Assembly (NCBI GenBank): GCA_003313425.1
Contig: NHZP01000008.1
Span: 992,001-1,056,000, forward strand
Length of the DNA stretch: 64,000 nucleotides
From: Pseudopyrenochaeta lycopersici
Lineage: Eukaryota; Ascomycota; Dothideomycetes; Pleosporales; Pseudopyrenochaetaceae
Direction of reading: 5' to 3'
Made by a program: the position numbers and the translations under genes. Each line of letters starts with the position of its first letter. The stretch's first letter is position 1. The notes under the pieces are model-generated. The model was not told the origin of the DNA. It ran no database searches and was given only the letters and a program-made list of their open reading frames with translations. Positions 46,307 through 56,496 of this stretch are shown piece by piece.

Positions 46307-46393
46307 ATGGTGTCTCAGGTTGTTGGCGGTAGAGTGTTCTCGAAGGAGAAATGGACAGTCTTGTACGCTGCCAATACCAAAGTGCCTGTGAAG
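46307..46393 (+). other. Candidate short coding exon after a strong promoter
   Basis: ATG at 46307 opens 29 codons (MVSQVVGGRVFSKEKWTVLY and nine more, ending in PVK) up to a GTGGGT donor-like site. The composition looks like real protein, yet joining it to downstream acceptors (GACAG at 46470 and 46479) gives either an early stop or no recognisable continuation. It may be the first exon of a small gene with further exons I could not place, or a gene remnant. No family recognised. Confidence 0.22.
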
Positions 46394-47727
46394 GTGGGTT
46401 GACCATCAAACATTGCTTGACCTCGGAGTGAGTGAGTCTGCAATGCGTTGTGTTCCCATGAAGCGACAGCCATCGACAGGTATCGTCGTTTTGACGCGAT
46501 TTGCGCTCTCAAAAAAGCTACGCGTCAGGACATGACGATGCTTCCTCATGAGATGCGCAGTACATGTGCTGGGTTGTTTCTGCCCTGCCTGATCTCTTCA
46601 TACCTGTCAGACGGAAGTTGCAGCTCTGCGGTCGTTCGCAAGCTGCACATTCTCTGCTGTACATTCTCTGCCTACGCCGATCCAGCACCCAATATTCCGT
46701 TTGACGTTCAAACACCAAGACAGCTCTTGACCTTCAGTTCTCTGCTCAAGTCTTCCTCAATCTTTTAATGGCCTGCACAATAATCATGCGTCGTGCGATG
46801 CAAATATCGGTGTCTTTGCTTTGTATCCTCGCATCCGTAGCTCTCAACAGCCAACGCGTCATCCACGCGTTCACTAATGCTGCATTAAAAATGACAGCTT
46901 CCATCATTTCCAGAATACTCTAGTATCACAAATGCGCGAGTATGTCTTCAACAGAATCAATCTAGGGCTGATGCTTCCCACATCTCAGATTTACAGCTTA
47001 TCTTGTTCTAATAGGCGCAAACGCCAGAGTTCAATACACCGAGCATACTCTATCGCATTGCCAATGAAAACAGGAAATTTCGCACAGCCAACACGATCTT
47101 AATTGTACAACCTCCGTCGGGTCGTCGGCAGAGAGGCTTGACGCCTAGTTTGCTTCTTCGTTGTAGCAACATCAAGGAACAGCCATTGAAACCCGGGACG
47201 AGCAATTATAAGCAAGCTCTCTATTTCCCCTACGTAGACCTGTTTTTATCGAAATCCACATCAGGCAGCACGCCCGGCTACAAATGCGATGATCTTGGTT
47301 TTGGGTCTTGTGGTTCTCGTGACATCGGTTGGAAGCCGTGTCCGCTGCTGCATCCCGCCTGGTCAATCAGTATTACCTCTAGATACTAAACCAGGCCTAA
47401 CGTTAGAACGAAGATTAACTAGGACCGAGAGCAGACTTCTGACCTCAATGGGAGCACGACCTCATCTCAAAAATGTACATTACTACTTTATACCGCTTGC
47501 GTGGCGTTTGTTCAACCGCACCTGTGCTCAATGCCGGTGCAAGATCTGCGAAATATATAACTTCGAAACAGGGGGGGTGGGGACGCCTAGCTCGACTGGT
47601 TAGTCAATGGAAAGAGCAACACCGGGGCTCAGATCATCAACAAGCATTCAATGAGAAGGGGGGAGCGATTGACGACGGCTTTCGGGAGATCAATCCCAGG
47701 TGCCCGAGGAAATATGCCAAAAAGTTG

Positions 47728-47735
47728 TATATAAA
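47728..47735 (+). promoter_or_regulatory. TATA box of the hydrophobin-like gene
   Basis: TATATAAA lies 148 bp upstream of the ATG at 47883 and is followed by a CT-rich leader (CTCTTCTTCAC, CTTCTCTACTTCTC). This is the arrangement of strongly expressed small secreted fungal genes. Confidence 0.55.
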
Positions 47736-47882
47736 ATCCCTCTATAATATCTCCAAAACTCTCATCATCAGCATAACACTCTCTTCTTCACATTGACACT
47801 CATTCACTTTCTTACCAACCCAACTACTACAATCGCTTAGCTTCTCTACTTCTCTTCCCAATCTACCTTTCCAAAATTCAAC

Positions 47883-48394
47883 ATGCAGTTCTTCATCATC
47901 GCCCTCCTTTCCCTCGCCGCCATGGCCGTGACCAAACCCACCGCTGGTAAATATGTCAAGGCTCGCTCTATCAAACCCCTTGGACTCCGCTACGTCTCCG
48001 ATGCAGCTTAAACATGCGGAGACCAGAAAGTTTTGTCTTGCTGCACCCAGACCAAAGAGGTCGATGCCGATAAATCTATTCTCGGTAACGCTCTGAGTGA
48101 TGATATTATGCACCTCAATTGCGCCGCTATTCAGTCCCAATTTTGTGAGTGCTCTGGAGGTGGACGAAAGAGCGGGATCTTCCAGTCTCGGGCAAGTTGA
48201 GGCTGACGACAGGATAGTGAATACCGGCGATGCCACTGCGAATGAGGTCTGCGGAGATAAGAGTGAACCCAAGTGCTGTGAGGGAAATGCATACAAGGTA
48301 TCTCTCTTTCTAATGCTCCCAGTGTGCACCTTCGAGCGCGCACGCACTAATCCTTGCACAGCGTGAGATCAGCGACCACGCCATCTGCAACTAG
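47883..48394 (+). pseudogene. Hydrophobin-like small secreted Cys-rich protein, interrupted by a nonsense codon
   Basis: There are three exons, 47883-48144, 48218-48297 and 48362-48394. The introns are 73 nt (GTGAGT, CTGAC branch) and 64 nt, and the phases agree. It has a signal peptide MQFFIIALLSLAAMA. The mature part has eight cysteines in hydrophobin order: C, CC, C, C, CC, C, as TCGDQKVLSCC, HLNC, VCGDKSEPKCC and AICN. The spacing is C-x7-CC-x25-C-x18-C-x7-CC-x14-C, which fits neither class I nor class II exactly. In-frame TAA at 48009-48011 (codon 43) sits directly before the first cysteine, where relatives usually have Gln; one C-to-T change of CAA explains it. No splice choice I could find removes this stop while keeping the first cysteine. 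The gene is therefore probably inactive in this strain, although promoter and introns look intact. Confidence 0.68.
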
Positions 48395-48721
48395 GCACGA
48401 GACAAAATCAATCTCCCTGATCAGCGTCGTCAACCATCAACTCCTCAACTTCGCACACATCTATCCCCACCAGATATGTCCATATTCTCCCTTCATTGCG
48501 CTAGCCGACGAATGTCTGGAGTTCGAACTGCATCTGGCAACATCAAGCTAGCCCACGATCATTTCATTCTAATTTTCACTTCTTTGTTGTATCTAATGGA
48601 TTGTAATAAAAGGCATCGAGTTAGTGGACACTGAAGGCACTCGGGATTGTATAGGATCAATGGACGTTCCTTTATGAAGATTTTGGGCCGCATGAGTACG
48701 TTTACAGTCTTTACAAGCATA
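48395..48721. other. Convergent 3' region between the hydrophobin-like gene and TEL2
   Basis: Shared 3' flank; AATAAA-like sequence (GTAATAAAAGG) occurs near 48605. No gene seen. Confidence 0.4.
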
Positions 48722-51714
48722 CTAGTAGTCCATCAAGGCCCCAACCATCCTTCTCTGATATTTTTCAATGACTTCTTGACACCTCACTACAACGCCGGCA
48801 GCTAACACTCTCACTCTCTCATCCTCTTCACTTCCCGTACCCAGCCCCTGGAACACCATCTGTACCCAAGCCTGCGTCTCCATCAACTCCTTGCCCTGTT
48901 CCGTCGCCAAGCGCTCTTTATTCTCATTTGTTTCGAGAAGCATCAAGAATCCAAATAATACCGCACCCAGGACATTCTTATCTTTACTTGCAAGTCCCCG
49001 AACGGAGAGGAGAAGGTCCCAGTACTCGCGTGTCATCTGCGGTAAGGCTAGTGTGTTAGGGCCTGAAGCATTCAGCAGAATGGAGAGAGTCTGCAAGAAA
49101 GGTGGAAGGAGGTGGGTGGAACTGTATATCGAGTCACTGCTCGCACGTATTTGTAACCACCAGCGCCCAGTAAGCGGGAAGAAAAAGTTATCCGCAACGA
49201 TTTGTGCTAGAGCATTTGGTATTGGCTTCTGCCGCTTCTTTTCTACTTCCATGCGTGAAGAAAATTTGCGGACCTTAAGAATGTTGGGACCGCTGAGTTG
49301 GTCGGCGGCTTGGCTGGCAATCGGAGAGAGCATTTCTCGCGCCATACTGCTTGAGATTCTTGCCATTGAGTTTGTGCTTTTGTTCTCCGCATAGATTTCG
49401 TGTAGGTGAGGCGGTAGTTGTTTACTGGGGAAGGATGATTCTGCTGGTATGAGGCCCTCGGTTGCAGAATCTTTGACGCCAGCCAATTCGCGCGCTCCAA
49501 GGCCAAGCGTAGTAAGCATGGCAATGCGCTGTGTAAGACTATAGTCGCCAGAGAAGAAGGATCGTGCAAACCATTGCGCCATTTGTGCTGGTCTTGCGAG
49601 CAATGCAGCTATCAAGGCTTGTTGTTTTTGTTCTGCAAACCGCTCGAGCTCCAGGTTATCTTGTAGGCCTGTGAGAATGGCTGCTAGGTCTTCAAGATGA
49701 TCGGTCACTTCAGTACCAAAATTAGCTTTACGCCGAATGAGAGATGCAGCGGTTGACAGAGCCAATTCATGCCGATCATAGTTCTCTTGATCGCGTAGCC
49801 CTGCGATGAGATCTCGAATGTACACAGGTGCAGTGGGTTTATTGCGGTTGATAGTCTCTGGGTCATCACCATCATCTTCAGGATCAGAGTCTGGCTTCTC
49901 ATACGTTATGAGATCATCGTCTTCATCTTCTGATTCAGACAAAACCTCAATGACGCGTGGGCCTATCATCTCGGTTATCGCGGGTACTTTTGAAGGCTTT
50001 AGTGCAGGCCTGGGCTTCTGCTTAACCGTTTCAACCAGTTTACTGCTCTTGTCTTTACCTCTGAGGTCCTCAATGTCCCCAGTTCTATCTTCAAGCTCCG
50101 TGAGACGTTGATAAAACTTCGCTTCAACAGCTTCAGCATCCTCTAGGTCAAACTTAAGTTGGAGGTCTGGCTTGTCAACCATCTTTGAAACTGCAACACC
50201 GACTGCGATACCAAGGAAACGCGCTCGTGCTGACGGTGCGCTGAGCCGATTTGACATGCCGTTGATGTGGTAGGTCGATTTGGCCATCATATTAAGGAAC
50301 ATGGGTTGCAAACGATGGACATACCCACTGCATAGTGCAAGGTTTTGGGCAAGAACTAGCAGATGTGAGATGCGCTGTCCTTAATACAAGAGCGCGAAAA
50401 TGCATACCTTCCTGTTTCAGGATGGGCGTATGTCTGATATACATGGAATCACCAAAGAGTTTGATGCAGTTCTCCAGGAGTGAGTGCAGATTGTCTGTAA
50501 CTTGTCAGCAAAGCTCAATCCAAAGCCAGTTTGTGCCAACCTGGATCTGTGGCTAGCGCAGCTATGACACTTCGACGAGCGGCGAGTGAATCATCCAGCG
50601 AAGGTATGGTCGACCGCATTAGCGATGAAACAAAATGTTCCTTGTGCAAATCATTGCCTTTGATGATTGCATAGAATAATGCAGCTACACTAGATATCAG
50701 ACTCGAGGATTCGATACGTGCATCATCCTTGCTGACAATGTCCGTCGATAAGTACTGCGTGATAGCCCAATGTGTCATTGCATCAAGATACTTTCGCTGT
50801 TCGAAGCTTTTCATTTTGTTCAAGAGGTCTGTGAAAGCCTCTACCCCGCGACTGTCGAGGAGATTTGGAAGAAAAGAGCTGACAATACGATCTTATCCGT
50901 CAGCAAGCATTATTTGTGATCAGTCTGTCGACTTACCGGTATAACCTAATCCTAGAGCCTTTGAGTATAGTTCAGCAACAGCCATACAATACTCTTCGTT
51001 TTCCTTGTTGCTCCTCATCATGGTACCGATATTGCGCCCCAGCCATGCTGCAAACCCACTGCCGTCGGCGACCCAACTAGGGGTTCTCGAAGGCTGGTTT
51101 CTTTTGAGGACGTCCTCGGCTTCAGCTGCTAAAGCAAGTAACCGTCCTGAAGCTGCTTGCGCGAGATACTCTCTCCATATCAGCTTCTTCTGCGCGGAGT
51201 TTTTACCATGCGTTAGAATATCTTGTAGTATCAACATCGATATCTGATTGCCATATAATATTCGTTCAAGCACATCTAGTATATCTTCGATGTGTTCAAA
51301 TGTGTTTCGCGCATCTCCTGGTGCCCTCTTTTTCTGGCCATCCGCAAGTAGTGAACGAAGCCTGGTAACAATGTGTCCTATCCCAGTCGGGTTTCGAAGA
51401 ACTTGTGCAATGAGAGTTGTTTGAGACGAGCCCTTCAGTACCCTCCAGTAGTTTGGGACTGTGTCATTGACGATTATATGCACTATGCTAGCGTTCAGCG
51501 GATCCGGTAGCACGAGGCTGACCGTATGAGCGGTCAGGTATTTGAGAACTTTATGGACCGTAACTGCGCTTGGTTCGTTCTTCAGGGCTTTCAAAACGGA
51601 TTCTCTAGAATCGACTTCAACCGCATCCTGGATTTCTAGACTCTGAACTTCTTGTATGAGAGGCTTTCTCTCTTTCGTCTGTTTAGTGGAAACTGCAACC
51701 AGGAAGTCGGCCAT
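48722..51714 (-). CDS. TEL2: Tel2, PIKK-stabilising TTT complex subunit
   Basis: There are four exons: 51714-50937, 50891-50541, 50494-50408 and 50355-48722. The introns are 45, 46 and 52 nt, and the product is 949 residues. The start MADFLVAVSTKQ is preferred over an upstream in-frame Met because it aligns with the usual Tel2 N-terminus. An HEAT-repeat-like helical N-domain is followed by an acidic linker (ESEDEDDDLITYEKPDSDPEDD) and the conserved C-terminal Tel2 domain (PVYIRDLIAGLRD, ALSTAASLIRRKANFG, ELERFAEQKQQALIALL). The motif KQEVLAQNLALCSGYVHR decides the third splice. A 28-nt intron also fits the phase but breaks this alignment. Tel2 works with Tti1 and Tti2 as an Hsp90 co-chaperone maturing TOR, ATM/Tel1 and ATR/Mec1 kinases. 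It diverges from UBA3. Confidence 0.9.
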
Positions 51715-52100
51715 TGTTTTAGGATAACTTTTTGGGTCTGCGAGAGACGCTATATCAATCAGCTCCGCTTTACCCAAAGTTAAATCTGTTGTCACGACTC
51801 TAAAAGTCACATACCTATGAGTGTGAAGTCTTGGGGGCTGACTGGAACAACAACCCCATTATGCGCACCTTTTGATACTATACCTCTACCTGAGCACACC
51901 CACTACTGATGCCAGAATCTGCTTTAGTTGCTGGGAAATTGTTGCGTAGATGTTCGATCCAACACCCCGATCGGCAATACTTACCCTATCCATATTCTAG
52001 CCTTAGCGTCTTGGCAGAGGCATCAACGCTGTGATGCCTACAACTTTCGTTTGCTTAAACTCGACTACTTCCCACCTCACTTCTTGAAATAACTTCGAAG
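51715..52100. other. Divergent TEL2/UBA3 promoter
   Basis: A 386-bp shared region with no other feature. The part next to TEL2 is an in-frame extension of its first exon, but it does not look coding. Confidence 0.4.
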
Positions 52101-53680
52101 ATGGCAGTCAGTGGAGAAAACGTTGGTGGTGGTGGTGGTGCTGCCGCGGGGCACCCACGAGCTCGATGGTGAGTATATTCTACGGATATGTCAGAGCTGG
52201 GACATTCGAGTAACATCCAGAAACAGGCAGTACCTTGATAAGTTCCTAACCCGGACAGGCCCATTTACCGACGATGAAATGTTCATGGCTGGCGATCAGG
52301 TTATCAACTACTTGGATGGCCTCAAAGTTCTGTACGTCTACCGCAAACACGAAGATGCGATGCCTAAAGCTAACGAGGTGTAGAGTCATGTGAGTGTACC
52401 ATTTGCCTGTTATTGATAAAAATGTCCCAATATGGTACACAGGATTGAGAACTGATATGGTCTCATAGTGGAGCCGGCGGACTCGGCTGTGAGATCCTGA
52501 AAAACCTCGCGCTCTCCGGATTCAAGGACATCCACGTAATCGACATGGACACCATAGACGTTAGTAACTTAAACCGACAATTCCTTTTCCGAGCAGCAGA
52601 TGTAGGAAAGTTCAAGGCAGAAACGGCCGCTGCCTTCGTTGAGAAGCGTGTGAAGGGCGTTAAGATAACTCCGTACTGCGGCAAAATCCAGGATAAGGAT
52701 GAAGCGTACTATATGCAGTTTGCCTTGATCGTGTGTGGTTTAGATAGTGTCGAAGCTAGGAGGTGGATTAACGCAACACTAGTGGGCATGGTGGATGAAA
52801 ATAATCCAGACAGTATGAAGCCGCTGATTGATGGCGGAACAGAAGGGTTTAAAGGACAGGCAAGAGTCATCTTTCCAACGATGACCTCTTGCATAGAGTG
52901 CCAACTCGACATGCACGCTCCACGTGCTGCAGTCCCTCTCTGCACACTCGCCACCATCCCGCGTCAACCGCAGCACTGCATCGAATGGGCGCACATCATC
53001 GCCTGGGATGAGGAGCGCAAGGACGATACGCTTGACACCGACGACCCAGAACATATCACCTGGCTGTATCAAAAAGCACTAACCCGTGCGAAGGAGTTCA
53101 ACATCGAAGGCGTCACCTATTCGATGACTCAAGGCGTTGTAAAGAATATCATTCCAGCTATTGCAAGTACGAATGCGATTGTGGCAGCGAGTTGCTGTAA
53201 CGAGGCGTTCAAGGTGGCGACAAATGTTAATCCGTTCCTTGGTTTTCCTGAAACAGATAATTACATGATGTACACTGGCGATGATAGTGTTTACACGTAT
53301 ACTTTTGAACATCAGAAGAAGGACGATTGCCCTGTCTGCGGCGCTGGGAACATTGCCCGACCGCTTCAAGTCAACCCCAACATCACACTCCAAGAGTTCA
53401 TCGAGGGGCTCGCGGAGAGACCTGAAGCGTACGTACTACATATATATCTTTTGAGGGATCTGGTAGACATAAGATATTAACTTTCAACAGCCAACTCAAG
53501 AAGCCGTCAATCCGCACGGGCGAAAAGTCGTTGTACATGCAGCTTGCGGGTTTAGAAGAGCAGACGCGCCCAAATCTGGAGAAGAAGATGAGCGATTTGG
53601 TCGAAGAGGGAGAAGAGTTACTGATTACAGACAAGAGCTTCCCGACGCAGTTCAAGTATAAGGTCGTTTGGTCGAAGTGA
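52101..53680 (+). CDS. UBA3: Uba3, catalytic subunit of the NEDD8-activating enzyme
   Basis: There are five exons: 52101-52168, 52227-52331, a 6-nt microexon 52384-52389, 52469-53428 and 53491-53680. The product is 442 residues. Joined, exons 2-4 read LKVLVIGAGGLGCEILKNL, the ATP-binding Rossmann motif. Without the microexon (AGTCAT) the frame survives but Val-Ile is lost. Further motifs are DMDTIDVSNLNRQFLF, the adenylation aspartates, zinc cysteines CIECQ and CPVCG, and the catalytic Cys in PLCTLATIPRQPQHCIEWA. A C-terminal ubiquitin-fold domain binds the E2 Ubc12. With Ula1/NAE1 it charges NEDD8 for cullin activation. The N-terminal GGGGG run is encoded by GGT repeats. The microexon has a GCTAAC branch and TAG acceptor before it and a GTGAGT donor after it. 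Confidence 0.93.
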
Positions 53681-53923
53681 ATGGGTTGAGCAGGTCAGAT
53701 GGAAGGCATCAGCTTCCTGACATAGCAGCATGCCATATACATGCAGCCTTCTCGTTGCCAGATATCTGTCTTGATCAATGTTACACAAAGACCATGCATG
53801 ATAGACCTGTTAAAATGGATAAGAATCACGCTCATTCGAGTCTCCCCTCCAATGATCAAAAACAGGGTGCTATGATAGTAAAGTACAAGTGCCATATACA
53901 TAGTTTACACTTTTGCCCTTCTA

Positions 53924-54980
53924 CTATACAGCGATTGGTTTCTTCTTCCCCTCTTGAACCACCTCAGACCCCTCTGTGTCAAGGATTTCCTGCCCAAAGG
54001 CCTCGGCATCTCCATCTGGCACCCTCCTGATTTTCAAGTGTGCCTCTGCGCCAAACATGCCAACAACGCCAATCTCCTTCTCCAAGGGCCCCCAGATCTT
54101 CACCGGTTGGCTTTCCCCCTTGAACAATTCCCTCCCGGCATGTATCAGCTCATTCGCTGCAAAGCTGCCTTGTCCATACTTGGGCTCGTACGGCACGCGA
54201 TCCCATTCCTTTCTTTGCAACCTCAGCAAGTGGTGCACCATACCGTCTGAGAGTGTCGTAGCGGGATTGATGTCCGCAATAGTGGTGCGTTGCGGGGCTG
54301 AGCCGGAGGATTTGGTCTTCTCGCGCTTTTTTGGGCCTCCGTCGCTGTTGTTGGGTCCTCCCCGTCGTTGCCCTTGGTTACCGCCACGGTTACCGTCTCG
54401 TCCGCGAAGGTTGGGTCCACTCCGCATACTACCCAAGGTCGCGTTGCGGGTCACTCGCAGTTTGGCGGGGGCGCGAATCATTTGGCCATCTGGGGGTGCA
54501 GAGCCGCGGGTCGCTGTTGGACTGGCTGCATTTCGAGCTAGTCGAGGATTTGGAGTGGCAGCACCAGTCCGAGTCTTAGCACTTGACGTTGCATCTTCTG
54601 GTATGAAACCAGAGTCGTTGGTCTGGATTGACTGAGGGCGAGGGTTGCGTCGTGCCATTTGGCCGCCAGGAAACGACCCTTTGGCTGAGGTGCCGGGAAT
54701 GACGCGCCGACTTTGAAGAGAGGTGATCTGCTTGAGCGCGGTAGCAGATCGTGATTTGCGGGTATTCGGGGCTGCCCAAGCATTAGAACAGACTGAAGAA
54801 CAGCCATTGAGGCTTACAGAACGTACCAGGAGCAGTTGGAGATGGGTTGCTGGGTTTCTCTTCGAGTCTCCTTGCCGAGCTATGGAGGGTCCTTGACAAG
54901 CATTTTGGTGCAGCTGCGACATCTACTGTGAGAGATCGCCGCAGCGCGCCCATTGAAGGGCATATGTGTCGCTGAGCCAT
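53924..54980 (-). CDS. Mitochondrially targeted Arg/Gly-rich protein, possibly ribosomal
   Basis: There are two exons, 54980-54827 and 54771-53924, with a 55-nt intron (GTACGT...GGGCAG), giving 333 residues. The N-terminus has presequence character: positive, no acids for the first 19 residues, Ser/Arg rich, and RTLHSSARRLEE resembling a processing-peptidase site. The middle is a disordered Arg/Gly/Asn/Pro stretch (GGNQGQRRGGPNNSDGG). The C-terminal 120 residues are folded and look conserved: LSDGMVHHLLRLQRKEWDRVPYEPKYGQGSFAANELIHAGRELF, then short beta segments (VVGMFGAEAHLKIRRV). An RNA-binding mitochondrial role such as a small-subunit ribosomal protein would fit, but I do not recognise the family with certainty. 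Confidence 0.68.
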
Positions 54981-55518
54981 GTTGGAATGGATGGGAGGGC
55001 TCTCGATGCTGTCACCAACTTTTCGAGATCGTGATGTCTTGGCAGACAGGGGTGTGGCGGAGCTCATCTGCACGTGCACAACACTTCACTCTACTGAGTG
55101 GAGTTCCCTTCTGTTTACCTTCTATTTATATACACTAGACCATAACATATATTCCCGTACACTACTAGATAACAACTCTACCTTATCTTATTACATCCAC
55201 ATACAATCCGCACACTTTCCAGCTCGGAATCCACTCAACGAACGTCTTTCACTACCTGTAGGACACCAGACCAGTCACTCCGTTCATCTCGGTTGATTCA
55301 CGCTTGTCATACTGTCTTCAAGCCATTTTATTGCAACCCTTCAGATCAGGTTCAATTCAACCAATATCCCCGACACCCAACAACATACGCGCTGCTCCAT
55401 TGTTCACGCTCATCAGTCGTGCCACTCATTTGCATCCGATCTCAGGAATCCAACTTTCTGCACTGGTCCTTTTGGAAAACGCTGATTTTCAATCTCACTC
55501 ATCGTCAATACAGCGGCC
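54981..55518. other. Divergent promoter before CDC26
   Basis: A 538-bp divergent upstream region, AT-rich in its middle (TATTTATATACACTAGACC near 55121-55140). No gene seen. Confidence 0.4.
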
Positions 55519-55604
55519 ATGCTCCGACGCGCGCCCACGACCATTACGCTAACCGCCACCGACATCGAGCAGTACGAGAGCAACCGCCAGCGCAGGTTGT
55601 GGGA

Positions 55605-55636
<32 letters not shown>

Positions 55637-55749
55637 AGGCCGCCTCCTCTCAATCCACCGACAGCTCCGCCAAGGGAAAAGAGCAACCCCTTCCACAGCA
55701 GAAGAGCAAAAAGGATCGCATCATGGGTGGAGGCGGAAGGGGTAATTGA
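55519..55749 (+). CDS. CDC26: Cdc26, anaphase-promoting complex subunit, with polyglutamine run
   Basis: A 76-residue intronless frame. The N-terminus MLRRAPTTITLTATDIEQYE matches Cdc26, whose first residues (MLRRxPTxxxL) insert into the TPR groove of Apc6/Cdc16 and stabilise it; the following acidic/aromatic DIEQYE also fits. The middle holds 11 Gln (55606-55638, mixed CAG/CAA), and the rest is Ser/Lys/Gly rich with KKDRIMG. The small size is normal for this subunit. The gene sits alone with a 538-bp divergent promoter. A GTAATT at the very end could be a donor to a further short exon, but the frame stops after two codons and I keep the simple model. Confidence 0.85.
55606..55638 (+). repeat. 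CAG/CAA repeat coding Gln11 in CDC26
   Basis: Eleven glutamine codons, pure CAG at both ends and CAA in the middle. The mixed codons make long expansions less likely. Confidence 0.9.
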
Positions 55750-56496
55750 CCTCTTCTCTTCGGCTCCCAGCGCAGTTACAGTGCTTGATTCGCCTCCATA
55801 ATCACATCTAATTTTCATGCATGACACCTCCGCGGTGAAAGTTCTGCACTGGCTCAAATCCGACATAGCGCATTGGAGACAGTTGAGCGTCGTGCAATGA
55901 ATAACTGTCTTAGTGACTCTTCTCTTCTCCATCTGTGTAACATTTGTTTGTATGTCTGTGGGACTATCAGGGCGTTCTCGGACACGATACCCCCGGTCGT
56001 GATCACGATCATCGCACTTGGTAAGTCGCACAATTCATGCTATGCTCCGCGCGGCAACTAACTTTTGCCAGGCCCCGCCTCTTGGATAGGTATGAGTGCT
56101 TGCCTTGGAAACCCAGTATCTTGGGCAATATTGGATCGCATGGGCCTTTGTAGCTCATAGCCTCTATAGGACTCATATGTACGCGCCAAAACGCTATGGG
56201 GATGCCAACATCATGCCAGTACTAATATCCTCACAGGTCAAAGGTTTCGAATGGAGTATTTGATGCGTTGTGACGAAATGGAGACGCTGTTACAAGCGAT
56301 ATATTGTCGTTCCTTGCTTGCCCAGTCTGTTCTTGTGATGTTATGCGAAGGCAGGTACAGTGGAATGTGAATGGCGTAACGCGTCAATCCCACCAACGCG
56401 AGGAATGCATAGATTCTATCAACGTTATGAACCTCCCCTAAACCCTTGTCGCTTCTGTCTCAACCAGCTCCGCTTCCTCTTGTTAGCGTGAGCAAC
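55750..56496. other. Intergenic region before the multi-dibasic precursor
   Basis: Promoter-sized region between CDC26 and the secreted precursor. No supported gene. Confidence 0.35.

Larger units (their letters stand above)
45103..47882. other. 2.8 kb gene-poor region
   Basis: No multi-exon gene could be assembled. It contains two well-formed TATA boxes (46005-46012, 47728-47735) and one short candidate exon (46307-46393), listed separately. The rest shows nothing I can support. Confidence 0.4.

Noticed and set aside
47583..47705. Possible second tRNA (A-box-like TAGCTCGACTGGTTAG)
   Set aside because: No matching acceptor stem and no good B box or T-arm downstream.
47742..48359. 205-codon minus-strand frame opposite the hydrophobin-like gene
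   Set aside because: It is the antisense shadow of the cysteine-rich gene, whose signal peptide, cysteines and splice sites are far better supported.
50380..50407. 28-nt intron in TEL2 (GTATGC to TTAAG)
   Set aside because: The phase fits but the length is below usual intron size. The 52-nt choice ending at CTGCTAG aligns better with the conserved GYVHR region.
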